Positions 28,340 through 36,110 of a stretch of 64,000 bases of DNA are shown here, piece by piece (within the stretch, counting starts at the first letter, position 1; each line of letters opens with the position of its first letter). Source of the stretch: [Flexibacter] sp. ATCC 35208 (GTDB lineage: Bacteria > Bacteroidota > Bacteroidia > Chitinophagales > Chitinophagaceae); contig NZ_MTKN01000041.1 of NCBI RefSeq assembly GCF_001975825.1, forward strand, positions 1 through 64,000. Reading direction: 5' to 3'. Made by a program: the position numbers and the translations under genes. The notes below the pieces were generated by a model, which worked only from the letters and a program-made list of their open reading frames with translations, did no database searches and was not told where the DNA came from.

Positions 28340-29380
28340 TTAGTCTTTATTTGTTACACCCGCAGATGCAAAGCTGGCCATTTCATTCAGGAATGCTACG
28401 GCTGACTGTACCAGAGGATATGCTACAGCTGCACCGGTGCCTTCACCCAAACGCATACCCAGTTGCAATAACGGATCTGCTTTTAAATAAGTTAATAATT
28501 GCTGATGTCCCTGTTCGTTTGATTGATGTGCAAATACACAATAATCCAATATTGCAGGATGTAATGCAGCTGCTACCAGCAAGGCGGCTGTTGTAATAAA
28601 GCCATCTATCAGAACAACCATTTTCAATTCAGCGGCTTTCAGCATGGCACCGCAGATCATGGCTACTTCGAAGCCACCAAAGGTTCTTAATATTTCCAGC
28701 GGAGATTTGTCAGCCGGTGTTTGTGTACGCAGAGCTTCGCCCAGGATTGTTTTCTTCTTTTCTAATCCTTTATCATCCAGACCTGTACCTCTGCCTATGC
28801 ATTGTTCCAGTGGCAGGTTACATAAAAGACTCATCAGCAATGCTGCAGCAGAAGTATTGCCGATGCCCATTTCTCCAAATCCGATTACATTACAACCTTC
28901 CGCATGTAATTGCGCAACCAGTGATGCCGCACGGCTAATCGCGGTGTTACATTCTTCTACACTCATGGCAGGTGCATGGAGATAGCTTTGTGTACCTGGT
29001 GCTACTTTTAAGTCAATCAGGGCAGGATGGGGGGGAAATGTATAATTCACACCGGCATCAACTACTTTGATGGCGATCTGGTGCTGGCGGGCAAATACAT
29101 TGATACCTGCTCCGCCCTGCAGGAAGTTGTATACCATCTGCCAGGTTACTTCCTGGGGATATGGGCTTACGCCTTCTTTTGCAATGCCATGGTCACCTGC
29201 GAATACAACGATGGTAGGTTTTGTTAATGTTGGCGAGAGGGTGTTTTGAATTTTCCCTATCTGTAAGGCGAGTTTTTCAAGTTTGCCTAAGGAGCCTAAT
29301 GGTTTGGTTTTTAAATTGATCTTTTCGGTGAGGGCAGCGTCAAGGCTGCGGTCAAGTGGTGTAATGTTAAATTCGGTCAT
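28340..29380 (-). CDS. cobT: Nicotinate-nucleotide:dimethylbenzimidazole phosphoribosyltransferase
   Basis: A 346-residue CobT that makes alpha-ribazole phosphate from nicotinate mononucleotide and the lower-ligand base. Visible family motifs are the KTKPLGSLGKLE start, VFAGDHGIAKEGVS, GFGEMGIGNTSAAALL and the catalytic GEGTGAAVAYPLV near residue 315. Its ATG forms an ATGA overlap with the stop of the most distal tail repeat of cobU, pointing to an ancestral tight junction. No bluB is in the window, so the source of the lower base is not shown. Confidence 0.95.
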   Translation of the reverse strand: MTEFNITPLDRSLDAALTEKINLKTKPLGSLGKLEKLALQIGKIQNTLSPTLTKPTIVVFAGDHGIAKEGVSPYPQEVTWQMVYNFLQGGAGINVFARQHQIAIKVVDAGVNYTFPPHPALIDLKVAPGTQSYLHAPAMSVEECNTAISRAASLVAQLHAEGCNVIGFGEMGIGNTSAAALLMSLLCNLPLEQCIGRGTGLDDKGLEKKKTILGEALRTQTPADKSPLEILRTFGGFEVAMICGAMLKAAELKMVVLIDGFITTAALLVAAALHPAILDYCVFAHQSNEQGHQQLLTYLKADPLLQLGMRLGEGTGAAVAYPLVQSAVAFLNEMASFASAGVTNKD

Positions 29381-29576
29381 GTCTGATTAATTATAATGGG
29401 TAGTTCTGATATTGTCAGGGTTGCCTTGGCAGTTTTATTACTAAGGTGGTGGTTCTGATATTATCAGGTTTTCCTTGTCTGTTCTGTTATTGAGGTGGTA
29501 GTTCTGATATTATCAGGGTTGGCTTGACAGTTTTGTTACTGTGAAGGTGGTTCTGATATTATCAGGGTTGCCAGTT
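29377..29576 (-). repeat. Four stop-terminated copies of the cobU 3' end between cobU and cobT
   Basis: Units of about 45-50 bases share the core GGTGGTTCTGATATTATCAGGGTTG (plus strand; core given as seen in part) and start near 29385, 29432, 29482 and 29534. On the minus strand they read KATLTISELPII, KENLIISEPPP, KPTLIISELPPQ and LATLIISEPPSQ, each with a stop, against KATLMVSGLPITVK in cobU. The unit nearest cobT ends in TGA that overlaps the cobT ATG. There are no spacers, so it is not a CRISPR. Confidence 0.88.
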
Positions 29577-30080
29577 TTATTTAACTGTAATAGGTAGTCC
29601 TGATACCATCAGAGTTGCCTTATCCGCTTTTTGTGCGATATATTGATTCATCCATCCCTGCAGGTCAACGAACTTCCTGCCGATTTCAGTCTCTGCGTGA
29701 ACGCCCATACCGATTTCGTTGGATATGATGATGAGATTAAATTCCTGTGCAGCAAATAGGTCAAATTCTGCTTTGGCCTCTCTTAGTGCGATGTCTATGT
29801 TATAATGTGCATCGGTGAAGAAGTTGGTCAGCCACAGGGTGACGCAGTCAAAAACCACGGTTCTGTTGGGCAGTGATAGTTTACTTACTTCTTTTTCTTC
29901 TTCTATATTTTCCCATTGATGATCCCGTTCCTGTTTATGCAGCTCAATCCTTGCCTGGTGTTCTGTATCCCAGATGCGGCTGGTGGCCAGGTAAACAGGG
30001 TTTGGGGACAGCTGCGAGGCAGTCTGCATAGCAAATTTTGTTTTGCCGGACCTTTGTCCGCCAGAAATGTAATGGATCAT
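29577..30080 (-). CDS. cobU: Adenosylcobinamide kinase / guanylyltransferase
   Basis: A 167-residue bifunctional enzyme that phosphorylates adenosylcobinamide and transfers GMP to it. The P-loop GGQRSGKTKFA is at residues 7-17, the His-containing region LHKQERDHQW near 48-57 carries the guanylylated His, and VFDCVTLWLTNFF lies near 75-87. Length is normal. It begins 3 bases after a duplicate copy of the chlD tail, and its own tail is repeated four times downstream. Confidence 0.94.
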   Translation of the reverse strand: MIHYISGGQRSGKTKFAMQTASQLSPNPVYLATSRIWDTEHQARIELHKQERDHQWENIEEEKEVSKLSLPNRTVVFDCVTLWLTNFFTDAHYNIDIALREAKAEFDLFAAQEFNLIIISNEIGMGVHAETEIGRKFVDLQGWMNQYIAQKADKATLMVSGLPITVK

Positions 30081-30220
30081 CTGTTATAAGTTTAAGTAAG
30101 TAGTACTGATACCTTTTGCCAGTTCATGCATTCTGCCAGTTTGAAAATGGACCACTTCTTATAAGTTTAAGTAAGTAGCACCGATACCTTTTGCCAGTTC
30201 AGCAGCCTTACCCAGTTTCA
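30071..30220 (-). repeat. 75-base tandem duplication across the chlD-cobU junction
   Basis: Blocks 30071-30145 and 30146-30220 align over their length, with near identity in TTATAAGTTTAAGTAAGTAG and CCTTTTGCCAGTTCA. The block next to chlD is its coding tail (ELAKGIGATYLNL, stop). The second, in the same frame after the stop, reads ELAKGISTTYLNL, stop, and sits 3 bases before the cobU ATG. The unit equals 25 codons. Confidence 0.88.
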
Positions 30221-30857
30221 CAAAACCGCTTTCAATATTGACAACAGTGGTTGCCGATAAAGTCCGGAGGTGTTGTTTGAAATACAGGGCCGATTCCTGC
30301 AAACTTCCGCCGGTATTGATCTTTCCATCTGTGAAGATGTAAAGTTGTGTCTTATCGGATGTTTTCATTTGTTGTATTAGTTGTAACCCTGCTTTCAGAT
30401 TGGTTTTGCCGCCTGACCGTAATTGGGCGATACTTTCGATAAAACTGGTCGTGTCTGTTGTATAATGTGATACCAGTTGTGCATCGCCCTGTGTAAGGGC
30501 TACTGCGCCATATCGCAGCCGTTTGTGTTGATGCTGCGCAATGGTTTGAGCAATGACTCCTTTGATATAAGCGATCTGCCTGTCTTTGATCATGGAGCCG
30601 CTGCTGTCAATCAAAAATAGCAAGGACAGGGCGGCTTTGGAAGCTTTACGCTGGTATATTATTTCAGGTTGGCCAGTGAGTAAGTAATTTTTCACTGTGC
30701 CTAGCAGATCGCGTGTTCGATGATCATTGCCGATGACCGGAGTGGACATTACAGGCATTGGCAGGCCTCTTTTACGGCCTTTCGGACCGCTTTTGAGGTT
30801 CAACCTCTTTTCAGTGCCAGCTGCCTGTAAAAGGTAATTATTTAAATCGTTCTGACC
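30159..30857 (-). CDS. chlD: ChlD/CobT-like VWA chelatase subunit, reached by a -1 frameshift from chlI
   Basis: The frame holds the C-terminal half of a ChlD-type chelatase subunit. A basic SGPKGRKRG segment is followed by a VWA domain with the MIDAS motif FLIDSSGSM near the middle and YIFTDGKINTGG later. It has no good start codon of its own: the first candidate is a TTG at 30803, and the open frame reaches back over the chlI end to a TGA at about 30868. A -1 slip at 30857-30862 would join it to the chlI frame and give a product of about 535 residues (303 + 232). The product would partner CobN. Whether it can also start independently at TTG is open. Confidence 0.8.
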   Translation of the reverse strand, partial: GQNDLNNYLLQAAGTEKRLNLKSGPKGRKRGLPMPVMSTPVIGNDHRTRDLLGTVKNYLLTGQPEIIYQRKASKAALSLLFLIDSSGSMIKDRQIAYIKGVIAQTIAQHQHKRLRYGAVALTQGDAQLVSHYTTDTTSFIESIAQLRSGGKTNLKAGLQLIQQMKTSDKTQLYIFTDGKINTGGSLQESALYFKQHLRTLSATTVVNIESGFVKLGKAAELAKGIGATYLNL

Positions 30858-31765
30858 TTTTTCGGCTCACCCTCCTTATCGCCCGAAGGCTTACTTTCGC
30901 GGGAAGAGCTTTGAGAGGGCGGTGTTTGACGTGAACGATGGGAGAGGACAAAGTTTTGTACTACACGCACATCATCTTCTCTTATTGTATTTTGTCCATG
31001 AAACGCGGCATGTGCCCTGGCTGCTTTCATCAATAATATATCTGCACGCATCCCTTCCACCTGGTGCTGGATACAAAGGTCAGTTACTACATCATAGATC
31101 TTTGTTGGAATCGCAACAGCGGGTAAAAAATTCTGAGCGGCTACGATCTGCGCTTCAAGCATCTTTTCATGTTCACAATATTCTTTAACAAACTTTGCTG
31201 CGTCTGTATCAAAAGCTACCCTGCGTTGTACAATTTCCATGCGCAATGCTTTATCTGTAGGTGTACTGATATGTACACTCAGTCCAAACCGATCTAACAA
31301 CTGTGGACGAAGATTCCCTTCTTCCGGGTTCATGGTGCCTACCAGGCAAAAGCGGCTTTCCATCCACTGAGAGATGGTATCTCTTTCCAGATAATAGCCA
31401 CCGCTTGCCGCAGCATCCAGTAATACATCCATGAGATAATCACTCAGGAGGTTCACTTCGTCTATATAGAGTATTCCATGATGTGCTGCTGCCAGCAAAC
31501 CGGGTTGTATTTCCAGCCGCTTTTCGTTCAGGAGTACATCCAGTTTTACGGTGCCCAGTACACGATCTTCTGTTGCACCTATTGGCAGGTTTACAAAAGG
31601 AACATCCTGCAGGAGATGGCTTAGCCCTCTTACAGTGGTGGTTTTACCAGTGCCTTTGTCACCCAGTGCGAGTACGCCTCCCAATCCGGGATCGATCATA
31701 CACAGTGTCAGCGCCAGTTTAAAATCTTCCTGTCCGCAGATAGCAGTAAAAGGATACGTGATCAT
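30842..31765 (-). CDS. chlI: ChlI/BchI-type AAA+ chelatase subunit
   Basis: A 307-residue AAA+ ATPase of the magnesium/cobalt chelatase small-subunit type. Walker A is GDKGTGKTT (about 40-48), Walker B is GILYIDEVNLL (about 105), and the sensor loop is CLVGTMNPEEGNLRPQLLDRFG. The end is a Ser/Lys/Glu-rich linker (PSGDKEGEPKKVRTI). The ATG at 31765 overlaps the stop of the upstream transporter gene as ATGA, which favours it over a TTG three codons earlier. With CobN and the VWA part it would form the ATP-dependent cobalt chelatase. Part of the ribosomes probably shift frame near the end to make the longer ChlD form. Confidence 0.92.
   Translation of the reverse strand: MITYPFTAICGQEDFKLALTLCMIDPGLGGVLALGDKGTGKTTTVRGLSHLLQDVPFVNLPIGATEDRVLGTVKLDVLLNEKRLEIQPGLLAAAHHGILYIDEVNLLSDYLMDVLLDAAASGGYYLERDTISQWMESRFCLVGTMNPEEGNLRPQLLDRFGLSVHISTPTDKALRMEIVQRRVAFDTDAAKFVKEYCEHEKMLEAQIVAAQNFLPAVAIPTKIYDVVTDLCIQHQVEGMRADILLMKAARAHAAFHGQNTIREDDVRVVQNFVLSHRSRQTPPSQSSSRESKPSGDKEGEPKKVRTI
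30857..30877 (-). promoter_or_regulatory. Predicted programmed -1 ribosomal frameshift site
   Basis: On the minus strand AAGGAGGG (30877-30870) lies seven bases before GAAAAAG (30863-30857). In the chlI frame the codons are CCG AAA AAG; a -1 slip gives GGT CAG AAC and enters the VWA frame. A Shine-Dalgarno-like stimulator about this far upstream of an A-rich slippery site is the dnaX-type layout. The chlI stop follows five codons later. No strong downstream hairpin is evident. Confidence 0.7.
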
Positions 31766-32457
31766 ACAAAACAATTATATACCCATACACAGCCTACTCC
31801 AATCGAGAAGAGGCCGACGATCGCGTTCATTGATTTGAACGCCACCTGATTTCTTTCAATAAAACGGGATACGGAAAATGCCAGTACACAACTATATGTG
31901 GTCATGGCAATAACGATTCCCAAACTTTGCAATACGATGATCCACATGGCCGTACCTGCATCTTTTGATGCCAGGATGAGGGCGATGGCACAGGCGCCAC
32001 CCGTACCTGCAAGGCCATGTAGCATGCCTACCCAAAAGCTACGGCTCAGGGGATTCATGGCGATCTCCTTCCCTTGTTTACCATGAATATGCAGGGCATT
32101 GTTCAGGTGGTCGTGTTCTGCAAATTCCTTGTGGGTAGCCATCAGTTTCTTTAACTGGTGGTTGCGGCGGATGGCGGAAATTCCCAGCCATATCATGACG
32201 GGGCCTACCGCCATTTCTGCATAGCCGGATATATTTACGGGCAAAGCCGATTTCAGTAATAAAGCAAAAAAGCTGAAGAGGATCAAAGAAACCGAGTGTC
32301 CTAATGCCCATTGGGAAGATCGCCAGATGAGTTTGCGGAGACTTAGTTTGTTGTTCGCTTTTTCAGATGCTAATACTGAAACGGCGGCCATATGGTCCGG
32401 TTCAAAAGAATGTTGTACTCCTAATAAAATAGAATCTGTTAATAAAAATCCAATCAT
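31762..32457 (-). CDS. NicO/UreH-like nickel-cobalt membrane transporter
   Basis: A 231-residue membrane protein with about six hydrophobic segments. The N-terminal GVQHSFEPDHMAAVSVL carries the HX4DH-like metal motif of NiCoT/UreH/RcnA-type proteins. A His-rich cytoplasmic loop follows at about 105-125 (EFAEHDHLNNALHIHGKQG), and LHGLAGTGGACAIAL marks the second half. In a cobalamin operon it most likely handles cobalt, import or export. It overlaps chlI by ATGA, and its ATG overlaps the stop of an extra copy of the cbiD tail. Confidence 0.82.
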   Translation of the reverse strand: MIGFLLTDSILLGVQHSFEPDHMAAVSVLASEKANNKLSLRKLIWRSSQWALGHSVSLILFSFFALLLKSALPVNISGYAEMAVGPVMIWLGISAIRRNHQLKKLMATHKEFAEHDHLNNALHIHGKQGKEIAMNPLSRSFWVGMLHGLAGTGGACAIALILASKDAGTAMWIIVLQSLGIVIAMTTYSCVLAFSVSRFIERNQVAFKSMNAIVGLFSIGVGCVWVYNCFV

Positions 32458-32548
32458 ATTATATTATCATTCGCATCAATCAATAGTATTTCCAAACCTC
32501 GCTAGCAGCTAATTATATTGTCATTCGCATCAATCAATAATATTTCCA
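32454..32548 (-). repeat. In-frame extra copy of the cbiD 3' end with only synonymous changes
   Basis: After the cbiD stop (TAG, 32502-32504) the same frame continues R-G and then LEILLIDANDNII with a TGA. The cbiD tail itself reads LEILLIDANDNIISC. The four base differences over these 13 codons (CTG/TTG, TTA/CTA, GAC/GAT, ATT/ATA) are all synonymous. The distal TGA overlaps the ATG of the next gene. Confidence 0.9.
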
Positions 32549-33557
32549 GTCTTACGGCAGGGATGATCGCTTTACATACCGCATAGCAGTGTTCTGCCAA
32601 TGCTTTGTAGAAAGGTTCTTCCGCATTAAAAGGAAACAATTCTGTTAGTCTCCGTGCCAGGTTCAGATCCAGAATAGGCTGACATTGTTCCGGAGGATAC
32701 CCGCACCCCATAGCCAATTCATTTATGAATTGTTTATCCCAGCTGGATTTACCACTATGTGTGTCTAGCTCTCCCTGTGCCAGTTTACAGGCCTTACCAA
32801 GCATAATCCCCATCTTCACTTTCCGAAGGGGCGTGGTTTTTATTTTATTCAATGTTTCACCAATCCAGTTACCATATTGCACAAAGGCAAACTCAGGCAG
32901 ATGCGCGAAGCGCTTTCTTAATATATTTTCAGAGCGACCTCCTGAATTGATCACTACGGTATCGCAACCATTGGCAATTGATACATCGATGCCCTGGGTA
33001 ATACTGGCGATATAAGCGGAGGCACTGAATGGTTTTACAATTCCCGTGGTACCTAATATAGATATACCGCCAATAATACCGATACGTGCATTCAACGTCT
33101 TCTTTGCGATCTCTTCTCCATTCACCACGAATACCTGTATGTCAACGCCTTGTGTGAGCTGGTACTGATGCCGGATAAAATTCACGGCATCCTGCATCAT
33201 TTTTCTTGGAACGGGATTGATCGCAGGCTCGCCAACACCGATGGCCAGACCGGGTAATGTGACTACACCTACACCTTCGCCTCTTAGAAAAACGATATCG
33301 TCACCTGTATTTAATGAAACCCTGCTTCCGATGGTAGCTCCATGTGTTGCATCCGGATCATCGCCACCGTCTTTGATCGTGGTGCAGGTTGCATTCAGGT
33401 TGTTAAAAGAACAGGTTACTTTGAATAATACCTTTTGACCCAGTGGCAATGTGATCTCAATTTCTTCAACAGGTGTCTGAGTCAACAGCGCTGTAAGGGC
33501 TGCCTTGGTACAGGCAGTCGCACAGGCGCCGGTGGTATATCCTGTTCTTAGAGACAT
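32502..33557 (-). CDS. cbiD: Cobalt-precorrin-5B C1-methyltransferase
   Basis: A 351-residue CbiD, which methylates C1 of cobalt-precorrin-5B in the cobalt-early pathway. It starts with the family signature LRTGYTTGACATACTKAAL and contains KDGGDDPDATHGA, GEGVGVVTLPGLAIGVGEPAINPVPR (seen as two adjoining blocks) and GGISILGTTGIVKPFS. It overlaps the end of cobK by 10 bases. CbiD and CbiG are markers of the oxygen-independent branch. Confidence 0.94.
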   Translation of the reverse strand: MSLRTGYTTGACATACTKAALTALLTQTPVEEIEITLPLGQKVLFKVTCSFNNLNATCTTIKDGGDDPDATHGATIGSRVSLNTGDDIVFLRGEGVGVVTLPGLAIGVGEPAINPVPRKMMQDAVNFIRHQYQLTQGVDIQVFVVNGEEIAKKTLNARIGIIGGISILGTTGIVKPFSASAYIASITQGIDVSIANGCDTVVINSGGRSENILRKRFAHLPEFAFVQYGNWIGETLNKIKTTPLRKVKMGIMLGKACKLAQGELDTHSGKSSWDKQFINELAMGCGYPPEQCQPILDLNLARRLTELFPFNAEEPFYKALAEHCYAVCKAIIPAVRLEILLIDANDNIISC

Positions 33558-34285
33558 GCTCCATAGACTTTTAAATGATCCAATAAATCATCCTCATTTA
33601 CGGATATAAAGCCTGCCGGCATAACAGGTCTGGAAATGATAAAAATGGGAATATTAGCTGCCAGTGCTTCATTGATCTTGACAGATAATAAACCTGATTC
33701 TCCACTTTCTTTTGTCAGTATACCTGTAATATTGTGAAAAGCAATCAGTGCCGCTTCATTGCCCGGCATTTCCATGATCAGGTTTTCTTTCGGAAAACCT
33801 GCTGCCAAGGCCTGTTCCAGTGAACTATTCCTTGGCAGGATCCTGAAGAGTGTTTCATTATGCTGCCAATATCTGTATAGTTGACTGATTGTCTGTACAC
33901 CTGTCAATGCTAATAGTTTTTTTACAGGATGTATGGACAGGTAGTCCATTGCTGCATTATAACTATCAAAATAATGCACCAGCGGATGTACTGTACGCGC
34001 CGGATATTCTCTTTCAAAGCGTAGAACAGGCAAGCCTGCTTCCGCAATTGTCTGGTGTAATACAGTTGCAAACGGATGACTGGCATGTACTATTACCCGT
34101 ACACTTTGTTCTTTACAGAAAGCCTGTAATGCAGCAGGGGTGAGCGCGCCATGCCTGTATGTACCATAGGTCTGCGATGGTATTTCGAGTTCCGATTTGG
34201 TGGAATAGCAATAGGGTAAGCCTGCCTGTTCCAGCAGGGCCATCGTTTTTCTTCCTTCTGTCGTTCCACCAAATACAAGTATCAT
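33548..34285 (-). CDS. cobK: Precorrin-6A / cobalt-precorrin-6A reductase
   Basis: A 245-residue CobK/CbiJ enzyme that reduces the corrin precursor with NADPH. MILVFGGTTEGRKTMALLE is the typical start, VIVHASHPFATVLHQTIAEA (about 77-96) and LLALTGVQTISQLY (about 125) are further family blocks. It follows the cbiG-cobM fusion after two bases and overlaps cbiD by 10 bases. Confidence 0.93.
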   Translation of the reverse strand: MILVFGGTTEGRKTMALLEQAGLPYCYSTKSELEIPSQTYGTYRHGALTPAALQAFCKEQSVRVIVHASHPFATVLHQTIAEAGLPVLRFEREYPARTVHPLVHYFDSYNAAMDYLSIHPVKKLLALTGVQTISQLYRYWQHNETLFRILPRNSSLEQALAAGFPKENLIMEMPGNEAALIAFHNITGILTKESGESGLLSVKINEALAANIPIFIISRPVMPAGFISVNEDDLLDHLKVYGACL

Positions 34286-34287
34286 GA

Positions 34288-36108
34288 TTATACTTTTAAT
34301 GTTTTACCTGTTCTGAATGTGTGTTTCCATTCAGGACTATATAAATGTGACCTGTTTTTTCTTGCACCAATTGCATCACCAACAATGACCAGGGTAGTGA
34401 GGGTCAGTTTATTATCCCTGATAATCTGGGCAAGATCTTTTAACTGACCGGTAAATACTGCTTCGTCTTTCCATGTTACTCTGTACAAAACTGCCACCGG
34501 TGTTTCAGGTGCGTAATGTTCCAGTAGTTGTGCCTGTACTGATTTAGCAATAGTCGCACTCAGGAAGATACACATGGTCGCTTTATGCTTTGCCATCTCA
34601 TTCAGTTTCTCATTTTCCGGTAATGGGGTTTTGCCGGCACCGCGTGTTAAGATGATGCTTTGCACGACTTCCGGGATGGTAAACTCAGATTTCAGATAAG
34701 CTGCTGCCGCCTGGAACGAGGAGATACCCGGTACGATGGAGTAGTCCATGCCTTTCTCATCAAAGATGGTCATCTGCTCCTGTATCGCGCCATATATGGA
34801 AGGATCGCCGGATTGTAAACGTACGATCAGATGTCCTTTCGCATAATGTGTTTCCATGAGACTGATTTGATCTTCCAGCGTCATGCTAGCGGAGTTACGT
34901 ACCACTGCGCCTGTTTTCGCATAATGGGTGAGTTCTTCCGGAACCAGGCTACCTGCATATAAGATCAGGTCCGCAGTCTCTAATAACTGTTTTCCTTTGA
35001 TACTGATCAATTCAGCATCTCCCGGTCCTGCACCTACGATCACCACCTCTGCTTTGCGCACTGCACTTTTATCAATGGCAATAGCCAGTGTATGTTTTTT
35101 GCCGGAGGCTACTGTTATCTTTTGCTTTTCGAGAAATAAACCGGTATTACCGGAGAGCAACATGGCAGCAGCTTCAGATACACTGTGCACGCCTAATTTA
35201 GACAGAACTACTTCAGATGCATTTGGAACTACCTGTGTATTTAATTCATCCGCAGTAAAGGTGATAAAGGGTACACTTAATGTTTGTGCTAAGGCGATGA
35301 AAGCAGTTTCGTCTCCTTTGATATCAATAGAGCCGATTGCTTTTAAAGCGGATAAAGCCAGTCCCTGTATCTGAAACTGCTCATGGAGTGAAGCTTCCAG
35401 CAGGTCAGTTTCAATATCTCTTGAACATCCCATACCTATATTCAATACGGGGACATGGTAGTGAAATACCGGAATGGGGGCCTCATAGTTTTTATAAGTT
35501 ACCGCAATCAGTAATTCATATTTCGAAAAGTCGATCTCCTCAAAAGCGTAATAAATATCGGCAAAGGCCGGCTTTGTTCTTTCCAGATACTGTGTGCCTT
35601 TATCTTTAATATCTAATAAAACTGCTGTGGGTTTGTTATTGACAAATAAAGCAATCAATGCATTATTTGGAGTTGCTTTCCAATTAAACTGCGCGGCCAA
35701 TGTATCCAGTGCCCATAACTGTTGCAGGTCACTACTGGTCGTGATCACGGCCTGTCCTGCCGTAGCAAGTGCGAGTTTCGTGGCTAATGCATTTGCGCCA
35801 CCTTCATGCCCGGATACTACTGCCTGCACATAATACCCATGGTCGTCCATATTGATGATTGCAGGGTCTGTATGTTTGTTCTGTAAATAGGGTGCAATAC
35901 TTCTTACACAAATACCTAATGCGCCAATGAATACCAGGGTGTCGAAGTTGTCGTAATTGGTCTGTAAGAAATCTGCAATAGCAGGGATGGAGGTTACCTG
36001 CTCATGTGTGCGCGTACTTACCACTACAGCATGAGGAAATTCCTGTCTGATGCGCAAGCCTAATTCCACGCCTCTGTCTGTACTGGCTATGATCGCTGTT
36101 TTGTTCAT
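34288..36108 (-). CDS. cbiG-cobM: CbiG-CobM fusion: cobalt-precorrin-5A hydrolase and precorrin-4 C11-methyltransferase
   Basis: A 606-residue two-domain enzyme. Residues 1-345 are CbiG, which opens the delta-lactone ring: IIASTDRGVELGLRI, then FIGALGICVRSIAPYL, VVSGHEGGANALA and the C-terminal GMGCSRDIETDLLEASL. Residues about 350-606 are CobM/CbiF, an SAM-dependent methyltransferase: VVIVGAGPGDAELISIKG, VRLQSGDPSIYGAIQEQM and YSIVPGISSFQAAAA. Fusing the methyltransferase to the hydrolase couples two successive steps. The order in the operon places it after cbiET and before cobK, with two-base gaps. Confidence 0.93.
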   Translation of the reverse strand: MNKTAIIASTDRGVELGLRIRQEFPHAVVVSTRTHEQVTSIPAIADFLQTNYDNFDTLVFIGALGICVRSIAPYLQNKHTDPAIINMDDHGYYVQAVVSGHEGGANALATKLALATAGQAVITTSSDLQQLWALDTLAAQFNWKATPNNALIALFVNNKPTAVLLDIKDKGTQYLERTKPAFADIYYAFEEIDFSKYELLIAVTYKNYEAPIPVFHYHVPVLNIGMGCSRDIETDLLEASLHEQFQIQGLALSALKAIGSIDIKGDETAFIALAQTLSVPFITFTADELNTQVVPNASEVVLSKLGVHSVSEAAAMLLSGNTGLFLEKQKITVASGKKHTLAIAIDKSAVRKAEVVIVGAGPGDAELISIKGKQLLETADLILYAGSLVPEELTHYAKTGAVVRNSASMTLEDQISLMETHYAKGHLIVRLQSGDPSIYGAIQEQMTIFDEKGMDYSIVPGISSFQAAAAYLKSEFTIPEVVQSIILTRGAGKTPLPENEKLNEMAKHKATMCIFLSATIAKSVQAQLLEHYAPETPVAVLYRVTWKDEAVFTGQLKDLAQIIRDNKLTLTTLVIVGDAIGARKNRSHLYSPEWKHTFRTGKTLKV

Positions 36109-36110
36109 GT

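Noticed and set aside
29385-29576. Regular repeats of about 47-50 bases that could be taken for a CRISPR array
   Set aside because: The units follow one another without unique spacers, vary in length, and match the 3' end of cobU; no cas genes are near.
30159-30803. VWA gene as an independent gene starting at TTG 30803
   Set aside because: No Shine-Dalgarno or ATG is near, while the open frame, slippery run and stimulator upstream favour expression by frameshift; kept only as an alternative.
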